NCBI GenBank assembly: GCA_029204225.1
Contig: CM055103.1
Coordinates: 20,834,709 to 20,898,708 of the forward strand
Direction of reading: 5' to 3'
Source of the DNA: Diphasiastrum complanatum
Taxonomy: Eukaryota > Streptophyta > Lycopodiopsida > Lycopodiales > Lycopodiaceae
DNA length: 64,000 nt
Shown here piece after piece: positions 20,784 to 31,660 of this stretch. The notes under the pieces are model-generated. The model was not told the DNA's origin. It was given only the letters and a program-made list of their open reading frames with translations, and did no database searches. Every line of letters starts with the position of its first letter. The stretch's first letter is position 1. The position numbers and the translations under genes were made by a program.

Positions 20784-20787
20784 ATTT

Positions 20788-20797
20788 TGGTATCAGA
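20788..20797 (+). other. Primer-binding site (tRNA-iMet type)
   Basis: TGGTATCAGA lies four bases after the LTR end. It matches the first ten bases of the usual copia/iMet primer site TGGTATCAGAGC. Confidence 0.65.
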
Positions 20798-20799
20798 TC

Positions 20800-21378
20800 A
20801 TTAGATCCTTTCCCCATCAGATTTGGTGGATTTTGTTAAATTTGATAAAGTTTCTTGTTTTAGTTTTCTTGATTTTTGAATTTCCAGCAAGTTCTGATTC
20901 AATTTTTGACCATTTAATCTTTATTTTTTGTGTAGTTTCTTCTTGTAGATCAATAGATCTTTCTTTTAGCTTTTTAAAGGTACTAAGATTTTCTCATTTG
21001 GAGCTATAATGACCAAGTTATGGCCATTTTAATATTTTCACTCTAATTTTAGTTAGTGACAGATTTTTGCAGTCCGTTTTTCTCCATTTTTGGCTGAATT
21101 TTGTGACTGTAATTCATAGGATTGTAGATCTCCGTATTAGCTAGAATTTGAGCCAATTTGCAGCCAAATTGGTTGAAAATTGAGAGAGATATGACAATTT
21201 TTGTGAAGGAGGTCTAGAACTAGTTTTTTGGTGGAAATTTGGGAGAGAATCACTTCAACTTCTCATTTTTGAAGTTTTGTTCTTTGTAAAAAATTTTCCA
21301 GTTCTTGCATTTTGAAGTTTTCATTTAAAAAAAAAAAGGTCCCTAAACCTAAATCCTAACCTGACCTAACCCTAATTC

Positions 21379-21380
<2 letters not shown>
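20800..21380 (+). other. Non-coding leader of the LTR element
   Basis: A/T-rich sequence after the primer site with no coding frame. It ends in A- and C-rich repeats ('cctaaacctaaatcc') and a (CT)n array. Confidence 0.4.

Positions 21381-21381
<1 letters not shown>

Positions 21382-21413
<32 letters not shown>
21382..21413. repeat. (CT)n microsatellite
   Basis: A 32-bp CT array directly beside the first captured gene fragment. Confidence 0.95.
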
Positions 21414-21415
<2 letters not shown>

Positions 21416-21424
21416 GCAGAAATC

Positions 21425-21551
21425 GCGATCCTCCTCTTGCTTTGAATCTAAAAACGGCTCTGCGCAGTAGCTCGTCTTCTTTGGATGTCCATCCTGCTTG
21501 AACTACCCCTCTTGAATCCCTGCATAACCCGGTGCTTTGAGGTGAAATATC
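21425..21551 (-). pseudogene. MYB3R-like gene fragment (first MYB repeat)
   Basis: Minus-strand translation gives 'AGWTSKEDELLRRAVFRFKA', the start of an R1 MYB repeat as in plant three-repeat MYB3R cell-cycle regulators (usual pattern GGWTxEEDxxLxxAVxxFKG). Upstream is a Ser/Gly-rich stretch with a possible splice acceptor ('ctgatcag|GATATT'). The repeat is cut off after the first helix, where the expected NWKKIA is absent and unrelated sequence follows. It lies on the same strand as two fragments of unrelated genes. Confidence 0.55.
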
Positions 21552-21673
21552 CTGATCAGAAGAAGACTGATTAGCATCGCAACAAGATTACAATATGATA
21601 CTTCCAACAAAATTAATCACATATGCCAGTTTAACTTACTTTCAATAATCTCCTGATAACATCTTTATTAACT

Positions 21674-21883
21674 TTACTTTCCAAGACACTGCTTGCGCTT
21701 CATGTCTGTGATATTGGAAAGCCTAACGACCACAACTGCATTGTTGGCTGCCACATCTGCCTAAGTCCCAGCTACACAGAGCATCGTATGAGGGAAACTG
21801 CTTCGCAGACCACCCAAGGCAAATCTTGCAATGTCAAAACTTAAACATGGCCATTCCTCAGTAATTTGGATAATTTCAGATGC
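21674..21883 (-). pseudogene. GRWD1/RRB1-like WD protein fragment
   Basis: Seventy codons in one frame include 'ITEEWPCLSFDIARFALGGL', 'FPHTMLCVAGT', a TAG where Gln is expected, and 'VVVVRLSNITDMKRK'. Plant and animal glutamate-rich WD proteins (ribosome assembly factor RRB1) carry a WPCLSFD...FPHT...AGTQA segment before their first WD repeat. No WD repeat follows. It is a captured or decayed fragment. Confidence 0.55.
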
Positions 21884-21976
21884 AAGCATGAAATATTTAT
21901 TCTACTCTGACTCAGTTCTTTACGGAGAGCGACCATGATGGTAAAGCTTCAGGAAGAATTGAAAGGGAAATTGAAG

Positions 21977-22082
21977 GTCTCGCATGCAACCTTGCTTTCA
22001 GGGTCTTGTTTCAGACAGGCATCCAAAACAGCATCAGAAATTTGATCGCAGAGTTTATTTGGATGTCCTTCATTGACAGATC
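21977..22082 (-). pseudogene. S-adenosylmethionine synthetase fragment
   Basis: Minus-strand translation gives '[20 protein letters not shown]' and then '[15 protein letters not shown]', the highly conserved N-terminus of S-adenosylmethionine synthetase (MAT). Family enzymes have GHPDK, so Asp is changed to Asn here. The similarity stops sharply on both sides: the initial Met and about 8 residues, and everything after residue about 44, are missing. The fragment lies upstream, on the same strand, of the WD and MYB fragments. Confidence 0.85.
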
Positions 22083-22305
22083 TCCATCTTGCAAAGAGCT
22101 AGCAAGCGAGCGAGCGATCGAGCTGAAGAAGAGCAGCAGACCACGACGACGAACAAAGGTGCTCGCTGGCTCTCTCTCAGCTCCACAAAGACGACGATAA
22201 CAGACAGTTTCATCAGTTACCTAGTTCTTCTCTCCATCGGCTACCTCTTTTCTCTCTCAACCTTCGCGTCGGCTACCTCCTCTCTCTCTCTCTCTCTCTC
22301 TCAAT

Positions 22306-22389
22306 TGCGTCGGTTGAGAATTTCTCTCTCTAATGCGTCGGCTGAAAATTTTTCGCTCTAATGCGTCGGTTGAGAATTTCTCTCTCTAA
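22306..22389. repeat. Tandem repeat, 3 x 28 bp
   Basis: Units begin 'tgcgtcggttgagaattt' at 22,306, 22,334 and 22,362, with few changes. A related 'gcgtcggctac' and a CT array precede them. Confidence 0.85.
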
Positions 22390-23060
22390 GTTCTCATATT
22401 TTTTTGCTTACGGTGTCCAAATGTTTTTAACGGTCCGAGTTTCTTCCTTGAGCACATGAGAGATTTTTCTAAATAATCAACATTAAAAATATCGTTAAAT
22501 TTTAGGATTTTTTATGGCTTCTTTCTTTTTTTTTCACGGTCCAATGCTTCAATGAGACCAATTTTTTTATAGTAAAGGCCCCTTTCTAAGTTGTTAATTC
22601 CCCTGTCTTCGTGTAGCCTTAACTTTTGCATTTAACGTCGAAATTCAGTGCATTGAAAACAAAAATTGCTCAATTCGCTGCACTGAGTACAATGGTCATC
22701 ATTTCATCATCATTATGTACTACTTATTTTTTTTTTTTAAATTTTAGGACCCTTTGTCCTAAGTTGTTTACACTTTATGTTCTATTCATTCAATTGACCA
22801 TATCTCATCCGTTTCAACTCGGATTTCAGTGCCGTAGAAAGCAAACTTCATTAGCTCAACAAGATTGTCAGTGTATAAGTCTTATTTGGATCAAAAATTG
22901 ACCTTTTCAAAAGTCCTTTTTACTTGCTCTAATCGAAAAATTCATGCCTATTGTCACTGCATAACTGCACCTTGATAAAACTAGTTTCCATTACATTTCC
23001 AAATTCTTCCCAAGATTGTAATCCACACTAACAAGATTTAGTTATTCCACATCGACTCTA
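22390..23060. other. No gene seen
   Basis: T-rich sequence with no supported coding frame, between the 28-bp repeats and the acidic ORF. It may be transposon leader. Confidence 0.4.
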
Positions 23061-23874
23061 ATGGATTGGCATTATGAACAAGAGGATGACGATCAGTCAT
23101 ACTGTGATGACGATTGTGACAATGATGTGGGGGAATATTGGGATCAAGGTGATGATTGCATCAAAGATTATGACCAAGGTGACGACATCGCTGATAACAA
23201 TCAGTATCAAGACCAGAACGATGATTTGGCTAAATAATGATCAGTATCAGGACTACAACGACATTTCTGAACTAGACCATTACTTTGAAGATTTCAACAA
23301 CGATCAGCAAAACGAGGAACAACACGAAGTAGTCATTGAAGATGGCTCTACAGATGAAGCAATTGAACCCTTCGATGATCAAGATGAATTGGACTTCAGT
23401 GATGGTGATTATCAAGGTCAAGATCAATTCCAATTCAGTACTGTGGATCAGTTTGAAGCGATAAGCGTGGATGAGCAACAACACGTGCATTGTGGAGCAG
23501 ACGACCAATATGAGCCCATGGATCAATTCTATGATCTTGAAGAACTCAAAAGACGATGTCACCATGGTGCAGAACAACATTTCGATCATAATGAAGATGA
23601 TAATGTTAATTATCAGATATATGAAGATGCCTATGAAAATGAAGAAATTGACAACAATGAACTAGGTTCTCTCTACACCACTACATGTATGACTAGTCCT
23701 TCTTTGATGGGAACATCAGTTGCCGATGCAAATGATTTTAAGGAGGGAAGGAATATTATTGTGGCAAGTGGATGCTACAGATATGGGTTAGTAATGTGTC
23801 GATTCCTTTTAAACTCTGGCTGTGGGGCCCCTCCATGTATAACCTGTCTTGTAATCACACAATGTGTCAAATGA
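23061..23874 (+). pseudogene. Very acidic Asp/Glu/Gln-rich ORF, frameshifted
   Basis: It starts MDWHYEQEDDDQSYCDDD at 23,061. A stop is reached near 23,237, but the same acidic character ('NDQYQDYNDISELDHYFEDF', 'FDDQDELDFSDGDYQGQDQF') continues in the next frame to about 23,740, so one indel explains the break. The protein is low complexity (D, E, Q, N, Y, H), has no transmembrane segment and no recognised domain. The last 40 codons look non-coding. It may be a retroelement accessory protein or a decayed host gene; I cannot say which. Confidence 0.4.
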
Positions 23875-23879
23875 TAAGA

Positions 23880-24285
23880 ACATTAAACCACCAAAGTGAG
23901 CAGGTAAGCCTCAACAATGTATCACCACCTTTGTGGCTTAGTGGTCTAATAAAAATTACCACAATGGTCTATCATCTCACTGATCTGTAGATAAATGGTG
24001 GCATAAGATACAACACAACCCTAGTTATTGAACAAATAGGCTTATTCCAAGAAGGCCATTCATCCCACCACACAATCATGTGAGTGCTATGGACATGTAG
24101 CATCTGTGTCTCAGTGAAGTTGAACTCCCAATGGGTTTCTAACCTAACATCTTAGCCTAACCATTCCATTCCATACATGATAGCTCAAATGCCAATATAA
24201 AACCAAAGCCAATCCAACATCAACTTGATTCAAATTTCGAAGCATCCAAATAATTTTGAAAAACCATTTTCGAATTTTTGTTTGA

Positions 24286-24319
<34 letters not shown>

Positions 24320-24870
24320 CACATGTGTTCGAAATTCTAAACATACTATTCAATAAAACACCAAGGAAAAAATTTATGCATTGTATCAGAGCGAGGTCGC
24401 TTATAGCTAACTGTTTTTAGATATAGCTATCAAAATTTATGACTTACAAGATTACAGTTCGGCACAAACAAAAAAATAATAGTATGCACTCCAAACCAAA
24501 ACTCCAACATAGCAAATTATATTCTTAAAACCAAAACACTGTACATATAGTATCTTCGGTGGCAACCCATGCATGACTAGGTTTGCTGTTAACGAGACAC
24601 GTGTCCCATCAACTATCTAGTCACTAGCACAATTGGCCCTAGTCTACTGATTGGACCTCAAACCCAGTGACACAATAAATCTACTTTAATATTAATAGCC
24701 TCTCTAAAAATAGACTTTAATATCTAGCCAAGCTAATATATAGCATCAATTTAGTGTAGAAAGCTTTGATTTAAGTTTTCTTACTTTTCTCTTATAATGA
24801 GTGGCTTAGTGAAACTATCAACTAGTTGTTCATCTATACTACAATGAACAACATTTATTTCTCTATTCAA
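23880..24870. other. Intergenic with TG repeat and possible LTR end
   Basis: A (TG)n array lies at 24,287-24,318. 'TGTATCAGAGCG' at about 24,382 resembles a tRNA-iMet primer site with one deleted base, so the sequence before it may be a copia LTR. No coding frame is supported. Confidence 0.35.
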
Positions 24871-24876
24871 CAATCT

Positions 24877-25215
24877 CTATCGCAAGATGCGTTTGACTAG
24901 CTTCCAATGAATTTCAATAGGTGCTGTCATAAATTGACTTATAATACCAACAACATAACATATATCTGGCCTAATTGTGGTAAGGTAAATCAAGCTTACT
25001 ACCAATTTAAATGGTTGTGACTCATCAAGCTTAGAAAGATTTTTATCTAGTTTGATAGGGGTGTTCACTGGCTTACAATCTTGTAGCTTGAACCTATGCA
25101 ACAATTTCCTGACATATTTGATCTGTGTTAGCCCCACTTCATGTCCTTTTTGCCACACTTCCACTCCACTCCAAGACAATAGTACATTAGGTTGAGATCA
25201 TCTCGAATTGATTCA
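24877..25215 (-). pseudogene. Copia reverse transcriptase, C-terminal part
   Basis: Minus-strand translation gives 'LMYYCLGVEVWQKG' (with a small duplication), 'GLTQIKYVRKLLHRFKLQDC', 'KPVNTPIKLDKNLSKL' and 'RPDICYVVGIISQFM...HWKLVKRILR'. This is the end of a Ty1/copia RT domain. Its upstream part lies at 26,410-26,760 on the same strand; a plus-strand fragment is inserted between them. Confidence 0.8.
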
Positions 25216-25231
25216 TTAGATCAGGCTTGAT

Positions 25232-26440
25232 TGTGAAGATTAGTAAAATAATACCTTCCTATCTCGAGTTTGGGGCCATGTCCATGGTTATTTCCATTAT
25301 AATCTATGTTGTACAAGTGCTTACACTATTTTTCTTGGAGGAAACTTAGTTTCTTGGCTGTCAAAGAAGCAAGCAACTATTTCCTTATCATCCTGTGAAG
25401 CTGAATACAAATCTCTTACAACCACAACAAAGGAGGTTCATGGATCAAAAGGCTACTTTTGGAGCTAAAGTGTTATGCAGATGAAGACCTTCCAATTATC
25501 AAGAATGATAACATTTCTGCTCAAGCGCAAATAATCCAGTGTTCCATGCAAGAAGCAAACACATTGAGGTAGCTCATCATTTTGTAAGAGAAAAAGTCAT
25601 TGGGAGAGAGATCTCATTGGAGTATATTGGATCTTCAAATTGTGTTGCAAATCTTCTCACCAAGCCATTACTCAAGAATGCCTTTATCAAAATGAGGTCT
25701 AATCTTGGTCTAATTTCGAAGTCTATGTTGGATAGGAACATATATTTTAAGGAGTGTGAAGATTAGTAAAACATTATCTTCCTATCTCTCGAGTTTGGGG
25801 CCATGTCCATGGTTATTTCCATTATAATCTATGTTGTACATAAAGGTATGTGAATTGAGCACATAACCTTCTAGAATAGGTCGAGTTTGAGTTAGGTAGA
25901 TTCAAATTTGATGACATGCAATAGTTTAGATAGCATGCAATGTCTTTCTATATGCATGCAAGCCACATGCAAAGTGGTTTCCATGATTTACACATGTCTA
26001 GGCAGTATTATGAGTTGACATGTAGTACATGCAATATCCATGCATGCACTTACACATGTGGATCATTAGTAGTTGAGTTAACTCAGTTAAGTGGACTTTC
26101 CATGCAACTCCACTATAGGAATTCGAGTCTCTTTCATGTAGGGAAATCTTGGCATGTTTTGCCATATTATGAATAATGAGATTTTGGTGTTTTGGATTCA
26201 TTCTCTCTTTACCCGAGTGTTTCATCATTGATTTTCTCTCTCTACCCGAGAGCAACCTATTTCTCCCATACTGAGCACTTAGAATTATTTCTGACATTCA
26301 TTCCTCATAGTAAGAAGTTAGATTTTTCATTCAGATGTACGCCATTGTGCTCTTGCCATAGATTTTCAAGTATACTGTTCTCTGATCAATCTTGTCCAAT
26401 CACAACACCTCAGTAGGATCTTGTAGGGTGTGTGGTGAAG
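25232..26440 (+). mobile_element. Inserted 3' end of a second copia element (RNase H and LTR)
   Basis: It starts with 84 bp of LTR (25,232-25,315, TGTGAAGATTAGTAAA...). Then follows the copia RNase H C-terminus ('SWLSKKQATISLSSCEAEYK' after small indels, 'NPVFHARSKHIEVAHHFV', 'NLLTKPL'; 25,345-25,766). A PPT-like 'ttttaaggag' comes next and the LTR starts again at 25,755, where the same 84 bp recurs, and runs to about 26,430. The whole fragment interrupts a minus-strand copia RT. The right LTR edge is approximate. Confidence 0.65.
25345..25766 (+). pseudogene. Copia RNase H C-terminus
   Basis: The last frame (25,539-25,766) encodes 'HARSKHIEVAHHFVREKV' and 'NCVANLLTKPLLKNAF', the conserved end of copia pol. 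The preceding part needs two or three small indels to read. It is inactive. Confidence 0.75.
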
Positions 26441-26760
26441 TTCATACGTGCTAAAAACTTCACATTGATCATATTTACCACATCTTGATTATTTCCAATA
26501 ATAATTAGGTCATCAACATAGAGTGCAACCAAAGCAATCACATCATCAAAGCAAAAGATCACATAGAGATAAGGATCTAAGTGTGTCCTTACCATTCCCT
26601 TAGATTGGAAATATGCATCAATCCTGATGTACCACACGTGGTGCTCGTTTTAGCCATAAAGTGTCTTCTTCAAATGAAAAACTTCATGTTCTTGTCATTC
26701 TTTAGCAAATCCATCAAGTTGATCCATAAACACTTCCTCCAAATTCTTGACATGGATAGC
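26410..26760 (-). pseudogene. Copia reverse transcriptase, central part with catalytic YVDD
   Basis: Minus-strand reading gives 'LKKTLYGLKRAPRVW' (with a frameshift), 'IRIDAYFQSKGMVRTHLDPY' and 'VALYVDDLIIIGNNQDVVN'. YVDD is the RT active site. The frame then breaks at the junction with the plus-strand insertion (about 26,440) and resumes at 25,215. Confidence 0.8.
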
Positions 26761-26769
26761 CGGTCACTC

Positions 26770-27459
26770 CAATGTATGTGGTTATTAGTTATGCCTCGTC
26801 ATTCTCGGCTTGTCCAGTAAAGTAATTAATAATTGTGAAAAATTTCAGATCATATAAGATCCAATTCCATAACCTGATCTTCGGTTAGAAATAGATCAAC
26901 TCTATCAATCCCGCCAATGTAGAAAAATCAACATCTACTCAAAGAAAGAGATGAAAACTCACTAAGAACCTGATCAAACATCAAACATAAGATATGAAGA
27001 AGTTGATGTTCGTACAAAAATAGTAAGCTACTATATCTCACACGTGTGGATCCAAAAATAGCATAAAATAAGCATTCTACACACAAGATTAATATTGCAA
27101 GATATCACCAATATAGTGCACCAATGGATAGATGAACCCAAGAAAACTCATGTATAAGCATGAAATGAGATAAGAGAGAGAGAATGTGTCTCTTCCCACG
27201 AGTTACAATTAAAATAGCAATGATCGACTTATACAGTGCTTTCTAATTTCGATGACACCACGTGTGTTCAGTTCTAGAATTATCGGGCCGTCTTTCTTTT
27301 ACGAGCCCTTTGAGTGCTTTTAAGCAACTTTATCTTTGTATTTGCTTATCAGTTTGAATATATAGTTTGTGGGAGAACAATTCTGTTGTCTTGTCTTGTT
27401 GCACTTGACGTTGTGCTGTGGTGATTGATTCGGTCGGGTTTTTAAACTGTATTCCTCAA
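26770..27459 (+). repeat. Probable LTR ending at 27,459
   Basis: The right edge is supported by the primer site TGGTATCAGAGC at 27,461. The left edge is not resolved. The interior has no gene; 'tcttcccacgagttacaa' and the T/G-rich end are typical of U5 regions. Confidence 0.4.
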
Positions 27460-27460
27460 C

Positions 27461-27472
27461 TTGGTATCAGAG
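27461..27472 (+). other. Primer-binding site (tRNA-iMet)
   Basis: A perfect TGGTATCAGAGC follows the LTR-like end. Confidence 0.75.
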
Positions 27473-30400
27473 CCCTTGGTGGCTACAATCACCGGACAGG
27501 AACAGAGAGTTGCGAATTCACGACGGTTTGTTGGCTAGGAAGCACAAAACCGAGTCTGTGGAGATTCGTGGAATGGCTCAAAACTGTAAAGAGAATTCAA
27601 AGACAGAATTGTCGACTGAATCAAAAAGCAAGCAAAGATTGAAACCCAAAATTGTGAAGGAGTGTTGCTTGGCGTTTGTGGTTTGGAGCAAAAGTCAGCT
27701 TGCTGAAGGGCGACCTCAGTGGGATAGGTAGTTGTCCAAAGAAATTCTCAAAAAGACTAGATAAAGTCCAAAGAATAGTTGTTCTTCACTTGGAGTTTTG
27801 ATGGTTTTTTTGTGATGTTTTTCACCTAGAATTGAAAATTTTGGCTTGCAATTTATCATTGCTACTAATTTAGTATGTTTTTCAGATTGTACTTGCTGTT
27901 TTGCAGTCATTATTGATTGGATCTAATAATTGCATGTCAGTTGAAAAGTCAAAAAGGTACTTAAAGAGTGATTTTTAGCCAAAAATTGGAATTTTTGGAC
28001 TAGAAATGGGCTGTACTAAACCATAATTGACTGAAATAAGAACTTATAGTGCTTGCATGTAATAGATTTACAGGGATTTTGGTCTGATTGCACTTAATTG
28101 TGGATTTGATCCACAAATTTTGGTCAGAATTGGTCAAAAAACATGGTTTTTTGATGGCTTTTGGACTAACTTTGAAGATTCTCATAATATTCATGGCCAA
28201 TATTTTGCATGCATATTTTCAGAGGTGTAATGAAGCTGTCCTAAGGCTAAGGATCTCAAAAAGTCAAAAAAAAAGTTTATTTTTGGGGACTTTTGAGCAT
28301 GAATACCTATCAAATGGTGGCCTAAACCTGTTGGATCTTGTTACAAGCTTAGATATATGATGGATTGCCTTTGATTTGAGCCATCATGCATCCAATTTGG
28401 TTGTGTGAGGCTTAGGCACCATTATTTTGAAATTTTGCTTGTTGAAGGAGTCCAAAAATGCATTTTTGCATGATCTGAGTCTATGATTGCTTTTTGGACT
28501 TAATAGAAGCCTCTATGCCTCTCTAATGAACCTTAGAAGAGTGATTGTAACATCTGATTGGATGCTATATGGGCTGGAGCTGGATTTTTGATGAATCAAC
28601 CTTGTAGAAGTGCGCCCTCCTACCTGTTTTTTGATCAGTTACAACTGTGTGAAACCTAGTGGCAAGGTGATGTGGAAAGTGTCTTGTAGACCTACTCTCC
28701 ATCTGTGCTATGCTTTACAGCGACCAATTTGGGGTCCTATAGAGAAAGTTATGGCTATCGGAAGTTTGGCAATTTTTGAACTAAAATTCGCAAATTTTTC
28801 GTAATGTTCTAATGCATGCATGCATGTAACTCAGCGTAGTGCTTTTCTCTTGATCAAATGTATGGATAGACCTATAGGATGCATTGTACATGGGTGTTTA
28901 GTAGATTGATCAGAGAAAATTTCATGCATGAATCTATTTTTTGCAATTCTAGTTCAAAAAGCTGACTTTCCAGTTTCTAGGCAATTTACATAAAAAATTT
29001 GATGTTTTTTTTGGAAATCACTACATGTTATATCTGATGCATGCTGGTTGTTTCAGAATCATTTCAGAATGTGATGGTAACTGTGAAACTGCTAAGGCGA
29101 TGCTTTAGATCGATTTTCATAGTTTAGGTCCATATCGAACGGAATTTAAAAATTGCTAAAACGTAAAATTTGAAGTAACCATGGATGTTTTAGATTTGTT
29201 CAAATTCGTTGGTTATTGATCAAACATAAATCGTTTGTAAAGTGAATGATCTTACTGAGTTGAAATCAATCAGTTTTTTAGGTCACAGTTCCTCACCATT
29301 AAAACCCTGGGTCATAAATTCAACCCTTTCAATCAACATCGTTTGCCTCTGGGAATTTGAATTCCTTTTTCCCAATGTTAATTAGAATTTTGAGAAATTG
29401 AAGATTCTAAGAAAAAAGTGAGTGGCAAGTCTGATAATCCATTTATGGAACCATCTATATTTTGCAATTGGATATGGATCTTGCAATTGAAAGTAGATGA
29501 AAGGTGTTCCATACTAGAATCTAGTAATTTGGATTCTTTTTGTGGCATTATAGAGTGTTTCTTTATAATGACTAAGACAACCAAGAGAAATTCTAACCTG
29601 TAAAAGAATTAAGTTTTTTTTTTTATATTCTGAAATAGATATTGGATATCTAAGATAGTACGGTATTCGGTTTTGTTGAGATCCATGTTCCTTTTGGGTT
29701 AGTGAATGCACTTACGACATTTCAATCGTACTTGGATGATACATTTCGTCTCATCCATGCTGGGGTACAATGTGGAGTGGCATTCTTTGGGTTATGAGGA
29801 ATTTCAATGGTTAGAAGTATCTCCTAAAATTGGTTGTGATTCTGATCCTATATTTGGATATAGGATAGCCAAATAGTCTTTTTGACTTTTTGGGTAAACA
29901 GATCTAGAAGTAGAGAATTCTTGGAGGAAAAACTGGTAGTATGAGACATCTGTGATTCCAAAGGAGATTTCTTGGGTGAGAATGATCTGTAGACTGATGG
30001 TTAGTAATTATTGTAATGGCCATACTAACAGTGAAATCCATTGATTTTTTGTTTTGGATATTTTGGAAAATTATGAGATATAGATTGATCCCACATGGTA
30101 TCTCATTATTTACAAAATTTGGAAGCCCTGAAATCTATTTCTCTATTATTTTAAACCTCTACTTTTTAAAAATTTCTTAAATACTAGACAATTGGATTGA
30201 GATTTGTACGATTCCTTCCAGTGTAGAACTTGGTTCTGAAGGACTGTTATAGTTATATGAAATGATACTTCCATTCAATGGTGAATATAGCTCAAAATCA
30301 ATTGATGTTTTCAATTGATTAAGTGGAGTTTAGATTTCCTGAACACAAATGTTAATCTCGATTTGATAGTTGATTATTGAGATGTAATATTTCTATCGCT

Positions 30401-31660
30401 CGGGATAAGATATTCTATGATTTTAAGGAAAAAGTCTGGTGTGTAATAGTATTGAATACTAATTACTGACTTTTTCAAATCTTTGATATCTTATATGTTG
30501 TCTCCTGAGAACTTTTTAACTGAAATTATGGAATTTCTTTTAAAAGAGGGAGAAGAAAAGATAGGAATAAGGCTTTCAATGAATCAGCCAGTTGCATAGA
30601 TTTTTGAAAAAAAATCCACTATGTATGCAAAGGTAGAACTGTCTAGTTGAAATAGAGGAATTCTTTAAGTGATTATTTTGAATAATCTAGCACTAGAAGA
30701 GTTTTGGGGATATTGAACTGTGAGATATTCATGAATATGAGAAGTAGTGGTAAAGATTAAATTAAGGTTCAATGATTGTTGTCAAGTACCATTTTGTTAT
30801 GGATTGGATCAGAGGAATAAAGCTTTAATCTTAACCTTATGTCCAAAGATGTCTATGTAAGTTAGCCTAATCTTGGTTTGTATACTAAGATCTGAAGTAG
30901 TCCATGTGAAAGCTGTATTATCAGCAAGTCCATTTACTTCAGATTCTGTTCATACTTCTAAAGATTTGCTAGATCTTGTACATAGTGACCTTTGTGGGCC
31001 AATGTAGACTCCTTCCACAGGTGGAGCTCTTTATTTTCTGACTTTTATTCCCTAATTGGCCTTCCATTCAAACATCATCATCTAGCTATGCTACATTTAC
31101 CAAAGCTTCGAGTTTAAATAACAAGATAATCATATAGCTCTGTATAATCATAAACAGATAGAAATGTCGGGACTAATTATCCAATAAATACATAATGATG
31201 ATCCATTTGCTTCTTATCATACATTTCGTGTTGTCTTTTTTCAGCCAAAAAAGCTACAAATTTCTTGAAAACTTCTTTGCATATTTTGGAACTTACTACT
31301 GCTAATTAGTAGAGATTCTGTTGTGGATTCTACAATAATCTTACATCACATGGTCAATGATCGGCCACTCTTTTGAATACAAATATATTGTGTTCAATCA
31401 CAACCTATCCATCTCTAGAAAGAATTGTGGAACTCATGCTAGTATGAGAAAACACAGGAGCGGTCTTTTTATGAACAATTTCATGTTCAAGTTCTAGATG
31501 TTGTTGAAGATAGAATCGAAAAGTTTTATGTTCGACATTACAAATCAATTAGCAAGCTTGGATACAACAAACTAAGATGTAGTCTTGTAAATTCAAAGGC
31601 CAACTGGTATTTAAAGAGACGCAAGCTTTTGTAATTCTCTTCGTGATATATTTGTTTCTT
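27473..31660 (+). mobile_element. Heavily decayed copia-type element body
   Basis: Downstream of the primer site only scattered coding traces remain. The clearest is an integrase-core start at about 30,955-31,050 ('KDLLDLVHSDLCGPM', a stop, 'TPSTGGALYFLTFI'), which is the copia HSDxCGPM...GGxxYFLTFI motif. A short RT-like 'HVPFGLVNALTTFQSYLDD' occurs near 29,690. Nothing longer than 90 codons is open. 28-30.9 kb holds no gene I can support. Confidence 0.5.

Noticed and set aside
21350-21375. Telomere-like 'cctaaacctaaatcc / cctaaccctaa' stretch (also near 17,720)
   Set aside because: Only two or three irregular units; not a telomeric array.
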